A stretch of DNA of 64,000 nt from Taeniopygia guttata (Eukaryota > Chordata > Aves > Passeriformes > Estrildidae), in the NCBI RefSeq assembly GCF_048771995.1, contig NC_133025.1:4402001-4466000 (forward strand), written 5' to 3'. This document shows positions 55,401 to 64,000 of this stretch, one piece after another; the first letter of the stretch is position 1; each line of letters opens with the position of its first letter. The translations under genes and the position numbers were made by a program. The notes below the pieces were generated by a model. It was not told the DNA's origin. It searched no databases and saw only the letters and a list, made by a program, of their open reading frames with translations.

Positions 55401-57520
55401 TTTCCAAGGAATATAGGGGATAGGTTAGGAGAGAGACTCCTAATGCTCCTCCTTCTAAAAACTTCCGCCCAAAATGGCATCCCAGTAAAGCCTCTGAGCC
55501 CCAAACCTTTTCAGATCTACACATCTTTGTTTTTATGTCAAAACTGTGCTCAGTGCTGCAGTGATTCTTCTTTATGTTTATTATGATCAACTAATTTGCA
55601 TTAATCAGGTTTTCTTTTTGGTATCAAAAGGGCTCCTGGCAGCAGCAGCAATAATTATAGACACAAATTATTTTAATATTTATCTTATCTAACATCTGAG
55701 CATGCTTTTGGAGGGCACCCAGACACAGCAATGATGTTAAAGAAGCTTGAAATGCCATTATATAGGTAAATAAACAAACACATAAATACTTTGATTCTCA
55801 GCTACATAAAATTAATGTTTCACACATCTTAAGGGGATGTTATTTCATGGTAAAGCATCGTTAAAGGTCTAAAATCAAGTCAGGACTCCTGAGGACTATT
55901 TTAACTTGTTCATTTAACCTGTTGCAATATTATGGTCATGTAGACACAAATCTATGAAGTGGCCCTTTCAAATTATATTTATTTTTCCTTTAGCTTTGAC
56001 TTTAGCAGGGATGGTGGCCGAGACCTTTAGGCCCCAATGTCTAATTCTGCAAATTATTAGGTTTTCACCTTTTTGTACATCTGAAAAATGGAGCTAATCA
56101 GCCTCATGTCATCAAACATTGTGAAAGAATTTGAGATACTAAATATTGTTGTCACCTTCATTATGCAAGAATAACAATGCACTTCTGAGGGTGAGGTTAA
56201 AAGCTTCAAAGCTAAAAGAAAAGAGTAAAGTCACTGCCATAACAGTACCAACCCCATCCAACTCCAATCAGTGACCACAGAAATGCCAAAAGCCCCTTTA
56301 CAATAAACCTGCAATTGCAGTACTTTGCCATGGCAGGAACGAGGTGATGCTCTGCCTGAGAAATATCGTTTTCTGAGATTAAAATCCTGATAAATCTTCT
56401 AAATCTGCAACCATGCCAATACACAGGCTGTGCAAAAAAATCAGTGGTTGTTCAGCTGTCAATCTTAAAAAAAGTTAGATATTAATAACATGAAAAATAA
56501 TTTTGGCTACTAAAGACTGTTAGATTGTTGCACTGCATTGGGTTCTTCTCACAGGAGCTAAGTTCCTGGTGAGTCAAATAAGTTTGTAGTCTCCCTGAAG
56601 CTGGGCTTTGTTTTCAATTTGGTTTTACTAAATAAAAATAACATGTGAAAGGGATGGAGACTCAGTTCAAAACTGAACTTGAAGGTGACAGAAAAAAGCT
56701 GTGGGGAAATTAATCCGCAAATATATAATTTCTACATTTTCAAAATATTTCTCTTTTGGAAATGTATTTACTTTCATGCTTAAAAAGCAAAAACTTCTGA
56801 TATTTTATTTTGTAAAAGTACTCTGTATAAAAAAGGGATTTACTTAAAAAAAAATCTAACCAACAAAAAAATATATTAATAAGGCAAATTAATGTGAAAA
56901 TTTTAGGGTCAAGTTGAACAAAGTATTTTGCCTTAACCTATAATGCATTTAAAAATAATTCTGTACCAAATGAAAAATGAATGTTAGCCATCTTTAATTT
57001 TTTTGTATTCCATTTCTAAATGGAATCCCTCCAACAGGAGGGAAATTTCTAGCAAAGGGTAATATTTTACACACCCAGATTATTCTTGGACTTAACCTGC
57101 TCTCTTTGTGATCAATAATCAAGCTTGGCCAACACAGCCTGACTTCAGAAATCCCATCATTAACAGGGATTGTGACATTTTACAGCTCTTTTTAGGCATC
57201 CTATAGAGATATCCAGTGTAAGAGAAGCTTTATTTTATCTATGACTGACATATTGAATGTACCCATGAATGACATCACACATTTCTGTCCAGGCAGAACC
57301 ATGAACCACAATGGAGCCATGTAAAAAAGGTGTGTGCATACATGTGCAGAGTGAGAAGCTGGACTTCTGGGTTGGGCATAAAAATTTAAAGGTTTTAAAT
57401 GATGGAGTTATCAATTCAGCTGTCAAATAATTGTACCACTTCCCACTGGGCTTTTGGCATGAAGATTTCTAAGACAATCTTGCCAGAAGAGCGCTAAAAT
57501 GTGCAGGACATGAGAGTTTA
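49401..57520. other. Intergenic AT-rich DNA, no gene
   Basis: 8 kb without a recognisable coding region, RNA gene or repeat family. Simple runs include T at 50680-50693, T at 52858-52900 and a TTTG/GGTTT stretch at 54475-54530. All open frames are short and lack domains. Confidence 0.5.
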
Positions 57521-57524
57521 CATT

Positions 57525-57627
57525 CCTGTCCTGTCCTGTCCTGTCCTGTCCTGTCCTGTCCTCTCCTCTCCTCTCCTCTCCTCTCCTCTCCTCTCCTCTC
57601 CTCTCCTCTCCTCTCCTCTCCTCTCCA
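57525..57627 (+). repeat. Compound pentamer repeat (CCTGT)n-(CCTCT)n
   Basis: About eight CCTGT units switch abruptly, at about 57560, to about thirteen CCTCT units. The only difference is G to C at the fourth base. Minus-strand open frames through it are repeat artefacts (Gly/Glu/Arg and Asp/Arg/Thr/Gly/Gln). Confidence 0.97.
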
Positions 57628-58814
57628 GTTAAGTGTCCCAAAATCGAGGCTGCAATGACAGAAGTAGGTTCTTATCATGGCAAGGAATCAGTCTCAGGTG
57701 GTTTCAGAAATCTCATCCTGAAGTGTAGGTATCTTGCCATTGTTTTACTTCTTTAGGACAGACTTTTGGAAGGTTGCTAAAATATTGTGATACAGCAGAT
57801 TCTTCCAAGACATCAGGCACTGGCGGGGAAAGAGAAGTCAGCCTACATGAGCCAAAGCTGTGTATTTTCACAAGTCCTTCAGCTGCTCCCCCATAATCCA
57901 GGAACGTAGGGGTGTAAATCCCAACCTAATATCTTGGTTATGTTTGTTCTACTGCTAATAATAGCTCCACCTACTAGACATGGGGCATAACTCACGGACA
58001 TTTGTAAGCCCATCTGGGTCTTACAAGTAAGACACAGTGTGAATCAAATATTCTGTAACAAAAACAGTGCTGACATTTCTAATTTTTGTAAACAGAGGTC
58101 TTGCCAGCCTGGAAATGGGGGTTCCTGACAAGAGAACCTCAGTAGAGAGCTCACAAAATTTTTCACACCTTGCCTTTAATCTCCCACTCCAAAACAGATT
58201 AATAAAAAAGAGTAAATTTCTTGGGAACATAGGCAGGCTGTGCCTAAAGTTTGATTTAAGAGTGGAACAACCCATCAGGTCAAGAGAAATGGTTAAGTGC
58301 AGCAGTGCTCAGTTACCTCTGCATGACCTTCCTAGCAAACATGGACGGGAGCCTTTCAGCAGTGCTGCAGATGTTGGATGACTCCGCTTGTGCTGTTGAA
58401 AGACAGGGGTGATAAATAGCATTTGAGCCACGTTCCTCCCCTCCTTCAGGCAGAATTTGAGAATCTCAGGTATACAGCCCTGGGAGAGTGATTCACGAGG
58501 TACCACTCGCACCGGCTTCCTCCGAGGGAGAAAGCTGACACTTCCAGGACACTGACCTCCAGCCCATGTGCATTTTATGTGTTTCAGCACCCTCAGGAAA
58601 ACCACAATTAGACGGTGCCTCCCTGTATTTAACACTCAGAGACGACCAAAATTCATGGCTGTGGAGCGAATGCTTGAAAAACAAATATCAGAGAGAAAAA
58701 AAACCCCAACCAACTCTGACACTACTTGGGTGAATTTGAGCTTGTTTGGAAGCGAACTGAATAAATTTTTGCACCTCCCCGCATGATCACCTTGCAGAAA
58801 AACAACACCTCAGC

Positions 58815-58849
<35 letters not shown>

Positions 58850-59515
58850 GGTAAACCCACACAGATTTTGCACTTTGTAGAGGCAAATCTGCCTTTGTTA
58901 TACAACTATGTCTGGCCAGGCTGAGCCTTGCACCCCTCCTCATGCCTTCCCCTCCCGTGCAGCACACGAGCTCGAGACATTGGCAGCTGAGAGTAGGCAG
59001 GATCTCAGATATCATGGCAATATAAATAAATAGAGAATGATGAGATAAAATATACGGGCAGATGGAGGTGCTGATAGTGAGATAGGCTGATAGGGTGGTC
59101 AGGGTTACAGTGCTTTAGCACATGCATAAATACGTGGGTTGTACCCCTTACCCTGGGGGCAAAATATCCAACATCCAACATGACACGCACGTGACCATTC
59201 AGCCAAAAGTACTCCAAAGCCTTTAGGAAGAATAAACCTTACCTTTTATGGAACACTCAGAGTAACAGCATTTTGTATTAAAAAAAAAAAAAAAAAAAAA
59301 AATTCATGGCATATATTCAGAAGTGGGACAGGCATGATTTGACCCCAAGGTTTCAAGATAAAAGATAAAATCCCTGAACACTCCAATAGTTCCCATACCA
59401 ATCACCACTTTTTCAGGTAGGCAAATACCCAGTTGCTAAGCTGAGAGATGCTTCTATTATGAGAAATGTCCATATGACCATTGGACAAGGGATTTTTTTG
59501 TCACATTCCCAAACA
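57628..59515. other. Intergenic, no gene; two poly-A runs
   Basis: Unique sequence with A runs of 31 (58816-58846) and 23 (59280-59302). Neither run follows recognisable retroposon sequence. No gene seen. Confidence 0.5.
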
Positions 59516-59519
59516 TTCA

Positions 59520-59960
59520 TATATTGATTTGGCCTGGAAAGGTCCTTAAAGGTTGCATAGCTCCAGTCTCCCTGCCATGGGCAGGGGCACTTTCCACTAC
59601 ACCAAGTTGTTCCAAGCCCTGTCCAACCTGGCATTGGACACTTTCAGGAATGGGGCTGCTCCAACAACTCTGGGCAGCCCTTGCCAGAGTCTCACCACCC
59701 TCACAGCAGAGAATTTCTACCTCCTAATATTTAAACCTGTCCTCTGTCAATTTAAAGTCATTCCCATTCCATGCCCTTGTAAACAGCTCTTCTTCAGCTC
59801 TTGTAGCCCCTTCAGGTATTAAAAGGCTGCAATAAGGTCACCCCGGAGCCTCCTCTTCTCCAGACTGAACAAACTCAGTTGTCTAAATCTTTCCTTGTAG
59901 GAGAGGATTCCATCCCTCTAATCATCTTTTTGACCTTGTCTGGCCCTTACTGCTATGAGA
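59520..59960 (-). mobile_element. CR1 LINE fragment, the longest in the window
   Basis: The minus strand reads as CR1. On the + strand one sees the reverse-complement series 'gccatgggcaggggcacttt', 'ccaagttgttccaagccctg', 'ctctgggcagcccttgccag', 'agaatttctacctcctaata', 'cctgtcctctgtcaatttaa', 'aataaggtcaccccggagcc' and 'cctcttctccagactgaaca'. This spans the 3' UTR and probably the extreme end of the reverse-transcriptase ORF region; no open frame survives. Confidence 0.92.
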
Positions 59961-61607
59961 ACCACCAGAGAAAACGTGAGGGGCATGGGCTGTAGTCTTC
60001 TCTTGACACTTGACCAGCTTTTCAGCATGCAGATGTTATTGTAGACCTGCACAAACTCAGTGGTGAACTGAACTCCTGCCTGAATTCCTTCATCACGCTG
60101 TCTGTAACCCCCTTCCCAAGGAAAATGGCCACAAAACACGCTCTGGTTCTGGTCTGGTTTGATACAGAGCCTGTCACTTGATGGGTATTTTTGCCAGAGC
60201 ACTGGTGATGATTGGGAACACTGTCTTGTTTCGTGCTCACTTACTGAATTCAGCTTTTGGTGACAAGCAATTAGCACTTTGTAATCTACGGTGTGGAAGG
60301 CAATATATATGTTTTAATAAACAGAATATTTTTACCAGGGACTAAACACTGCTTGAATTTGCTGAAGAAATTTGTCACCAAAATAAATAAGGGAAGTGTT
60401 TAAAAATCATGGAACATGGGTATTTTTAGGGTAAAATGCTTCCTTTATGAAAAATAGCTATTTGAAGCTTTTTGCATTTTTCATTTCCAAATGGCATTTT
60501 CCTTGAAGGATTGACCTAATTTATATTAAAAGAAAGAGATAAGAAAGCAAACTTTTAAATGACTTCCAAATGGTACTCAACATTTCATTTTCTGATGAAG
60601 AAAATGTTTTGAGATGACTCAAAGGATTTTTGTTGTTGTTTGTTTCATTAAAACCAAATGAAATTCTTCAAACTTCTCATTTTGCTTTGCTTTGACTCTT
60701 GTAATTTTTTTCCTCTGCATTTATTATGCTTGGCCTTGCTGCTGGAAAATGCAGCAATTCTCTGAAGTGAATCACCACTGGTGACCTCTTTGAAAATAGT
60801 TTTGGTGATACACCTCAAATATCTCTAATCTTTCACATCTTTCTTCAGGTCTGAGCATTTGTTAATTAAGCATTGCCACACAGTGCCAAGGGAAGAAAGC
60901 TATTACCATAAAATGAAAGCAGGATTTTATGTGACCCCGTTGGAGATATCAGGACCGTCATTTTTTCCAAGCAAGGAGTAAAACAAAAATTCTTGGAGCG
61001 CTTCCTCCTCAAACCACAATAGGTGATTCTGTGCCACTGTTGGGGTTCTCTGTCCATGTAAAGTGGTCAGGAATGTAGCCACAAGTAACTATGGCTTAGA
61101 AATTATGACTTTTTAATATGGAAAAATGACACTCTCCAAGCCACAATGTTGCCTTGTCTGGGACATTTCACAGTGGGTAATCATGCACTGGTGCAAAAAT
61201 AAAGAAAAAAAAAATACCAACCCAACTGAACTTTCTGTGGATGTGAAATGCAAATAAAACCACAGTTTTGTCTTCTCCACCCTTGCACAGAAATTATGTT
61301 GAGGTTTTGAAAATATATTCATATTTTCATTTTCACTCCTCCAAGGTAGGACAAGAAGCAGGATGTGCTGAAATGCCACAAAGGGCCTGGTCTGAGGAGG
61401 TTTCCAGCACATTTTTGCAGGGCTCAGGATGACTCTTGCTCGTGAGTGGGTTTGGAGGTGGCATCTTTCTCCTGAGTGCAAACCTTCCCCCAGCCTCGCC
61501 GTCCTAAGTGTAAAGACTGAATCTTTGTTGTGGGTGACTGAGAGTGGGTCTGGTTTATAGATACAAAGAGGGCAAAATAAAATCTTCATTCTTAAATAGA
61601 ATTGCAA
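59961..61607. other. Intergenic, nothing recognised
   Basis: AT-rich unique DNA. The largest open frame (61113-61643 minus, 176 codons) has no domain I recognise and partly overlaps a CR1. No gene called. Confidence 0.5.
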
Positions 61608-61800
61608 AATCATAGAATATCCTGAGTTGGAAGAGACCCACAAGGACCATCAAATCAGACAGCCCCATGAACCCCACCATGTTCCTGAGAACATTTTCCA
61701 AAAGCTCCTTGGGGTCTGGCAGCCTTGGGGCCATGACCACTTTCTTGTTCCAGTGCCCAACCACCCTCTGGATGAAGAACTACTGTTAGTTCAGTCCTGG
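61608..61800 (-). mobile_element. CR1 LINE 3'-end fragment
   Basis: Reverse-complement CR1 words 'atcatagaatatcctgagtt', 'ggaagagacccacaaggacc', 'cagcccca', 'ttccagtgcccaaccaccct' and 'ctggatgaagaacta'. 5'-truncated. Confidence 0.88.
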
Positions 61801-63235
61801 CCAAGTTTTTATTGAGGATGCAAAAATTTCTGTTCTCATTGAAACAGGGTAAATTTTACACCAATCTTAAAACAAAGCAGAGGTGAGCCAACACATAGGG
61901 ACCAACAGCAGAGGAGTCAGGGAGAATAAACCAAGATTATTTAATAAGAAAATTACAGTCTTTTATTTGCATTGTTTCTTGTCCCCAGCTCCAAGCTTTG
62001 CATAAAACTGTCTTTGTTAAAACATTGTGTTAGACTTCAGACTTGGATTGGCAAAAAGACCTTAACGCAGGGGTTTAATGCAGTGCAAAAACTAGGTATA
62101 GTTGCTTTAAATGAAAATCAAGGGTAGGCAGCCTCCTGAGAGCCTCAAAGTTTAAACAAATTACAAGAAATATTTCTCAGGTGAAATTGGAAAGGATGCT
62201 CTGTGATGCAGAAGAGTGGCCATGAGTCCTCTGTGTTCACACCATCCTGGGTATTGTAAGAAGCTTTCTTGTGAAACTGTTTGCCAAACCAGAAGTCCTA
62301 AATTGAAATGTGTTGACAGAAGGAATCTTACTACTTATTTATAATTTGAATACATCTTGAGGCAGGTTATGAGATGATGTGGGTAAGTCATGATCCACCC
62401 TCCTTCCTTCCTCCCTGTGTCCTGGTGCTTACTGCAGCACTGGCCAGGGCTCTCAGGGGGTTTGGCATTTTGGGTGCTGATGCTGAGCATCATCTTTTCA
62501 CCCTGTGCTTCAGAGGGGAGAGAGGGTGCTGGGAACTTGGTAGGATCAGGCCCTTCACCTCATGCAATCCTATGACCCCGAGGGAGCCCACACACGGGTT
62601 TGTTCCGTAACACATAACAAACAACCTCGTTTTACTCAGAGGGAGGGAGATGAGCACTTTGAGCAAATGATGCATTAAATCAGGGCTGCCAACTGCACCT
62701 TGATGTGAGTGCTTTATGCCAAGATCTGTCTATCTATCTATATAATCTTTTATATTCCCAGCTCTTCCTGCTCATCTATCTATCCATCTCTCTCACTCCC
62801 TCCCTGTATGTATTTTCTTTATTTCAATCTCTTTCTGTCTGTCAGTTAATCTATCTACTTATTTTGATGTCTGTCATCAGAATAACATCTGTTAGGGTGT
62901 TTTAACTGTGCTGGCAAAGGACACATTACAATTCCCTTGACACAATTACAGTTTCATGGAAGTCAGGCTCCAGTTTACCTTGACTGAAATCAAGTGAAAA
63001 CAGAAGTTGGGCAGCAGGTTTTATCATCCAGTGATCAGAATCTGGAGATGGACTACAGGGCTAGGATCAAGTCCATGGTCTGTTGTTGGGTTGTCTCCTT
63101 GTAATCCTTCTTTTGCCCTCATAAAGTTTTCTTTCATTTATGTTTTCTAATTTCTACACCTTCTGTCAGCACCGTAAACAGGTTTCTGGTTTTTGCCCAG
63201 AAAATTGACCCATGGGCTCTTTGGCACATGTAAAT
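61801..63235. other. Intergenic, short CTAT repeat, no gene
   Basis: Unique sequence with a short (CTAT)n/(TCTA)n at 62727-62745 and similar degenerate words to 62860. No gene or repeat family otherwise recognised. Confidence 0.5.
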
Positions 63236-63239
63236 GTGA

Positions 63240-63335
63240 CCCTTAGGGAGGGACATGGTTTTGTGGGAATGGCAATCATTTGACTTGATGATTCTAAAGG
63301 TGTTTTCCAACCTATATAATTCTACGATCTCAAGG
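63240..63335 (+). mobile_element. Short CR1 LINE 3' fragment
   Basis: 'cccttagggagggacatggt', then 'ggcaatcatttgacttgatg', 'attctaaaggtgttttccaa' and 'cctatataattctacgatct' follow the order of a CR1 3' terminus with its degraded octamer repeat. Confidence 0.75.
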
Positions 63336-64000
63336 TGCTACTGAAAGGAAATTATAAGTTGTTTTCCCCCCACTCTGCTCTCACATGTGAAGGGTACCCT
63401 CCATTTCTGTTTAAGGGCATCAAGTGTGGAGCTGTCATTTTGCAGTTGCATTTAAGTGTGGGTAATTGGTTGTACCCTCTCCTCTCCAACTATCACATTT
63501 TTTATTCTTTATTTATGTTTTGCTTTCTGTCATCTGAAAGCAAGTGAGACTGACCCTTTCTTTTCTCCCCCCATCTCCTGTCTCTTTGTTGTCCCCATGT
63601 TTTACTCTCTGTATGTGGTAAAACACATGCTTAGCTTACTTGGATTGTGTTCCCATGTATTAATTTCTACAGCCTGCAGCGAGCCATGAAAACCCATCTG
63701 AGCAGGGAAATAACAGTAGCTGTGCATTGGCTGGTAGAGGCAGAGGAAGAGTTTCAATGTACACAAGGAAATCGAACCTCTGATTTGCATAAGACTAGAC
63801 TGTGCTAATTTGTTGAGTGAATAGATAGATGAGGAACAAAAACATGCCTTAAAGCGTGCATGGATAGTTACTGCAGAAACCAGTACCCAAAATAGGACAG
63901 ATCCAAAAGGAAAGCTGTCAGAACCCACTGCCTGCTGCTGCTGGAGCTGGTCTTGATCAAAGGGCAAATAAAAAGCAAATTTTCATCTGCTCCATGAAAC
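63336..64000. other. Intergenic, nothing recognised
   Basis: No gene, RNA or repeat family recognised up to the window end. Confidence 0.5.

Noticed and set aside
57423..57678. Two minus-strand ORFs over the pentamer repeat
   Set aside because: Repeat-encoded Gly/Glu/Arg and Asp/Arg/Thr/Gln strings; no gene.
58816..58846. Poly-A run as a retroposon or processed-pseudogene tail
   Set aside because: No recognisable gene or retroposon sequence precedes it and no target-site duplication was seen.

Overview
The window is genomic DNA from a bird. The evidence is several 3'-end fragments of the avian-type LINE CR1, compact introns, CpG-rich promoter DNA, and a spliced gene whose 444-residue protein reads as avian GATA3. 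It contains one protein-coding gene, GATA3, on the + strand. No other protein gene, tRNA, rRNA, CRISPR array or bacterial or viral cassette could be supported.

Layout: 1-24.0 kb is upstream non-coding DNA. It holds two CR1 fragments near the left edge. From about 7.6 kb onward it holds a string of CpG-containing, homeobox/GATA/octamer-motif-rich segments that look like developmental regulatory elements, separated by many homopolymer runs and microsatellites. A nearly continuous 1-kb pyrimidine tract (23.6-24.57 kb: TTTC repeats, then CCTGTC repeats) abuts a GC-rich promoter island at 24.6-24.9 kb with three CCAAT boxes. GATA3 follows: non-coding exon 1 (about 25316-25552), exon 2 (26176-26768, ATG at 26528), exon 3 (29804-30340), exon 4 (33249-33394, first zinc finger), exon 5 (38771-38896, second zinc finger) and exon 6 (44770 to about 46235, stop codon at 45052-45054). 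The coding parts sum to 1335 nt, an intact 444-codon frame plus stop, with GT-AG junctions throughout. From 46.2 to 64 kb there is downstream intergenic DNA with further CR1 fragments, simple repeats and at least one motif-dense candidate regulatory element near 47.8 kb.

GATA3 is a dual zinc-finger transcription factor that binds (A/T)GATA(A/G). It acts in T-cell/ILC2 fate, inner ear, kidney duct, parathyroid, neural and epithelial development. The surrounding sequence fits a developmental regulator: a long gene-free flank, few mobile elements between 2.3 and 43.8 kb, GATA sites consistent with autoregulation, and a structured 5' leader. The leader has one 4-codon upstream ORF, a purine/A-rich stretch and a run of 29 T. 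Exon 4 has a tandem (NAGNAG) acceptor that predicts 444- and 443-residue isoforms. No previously undescribed multi-gene system is visible; the most interesting signals are regulatory and RNA-level.
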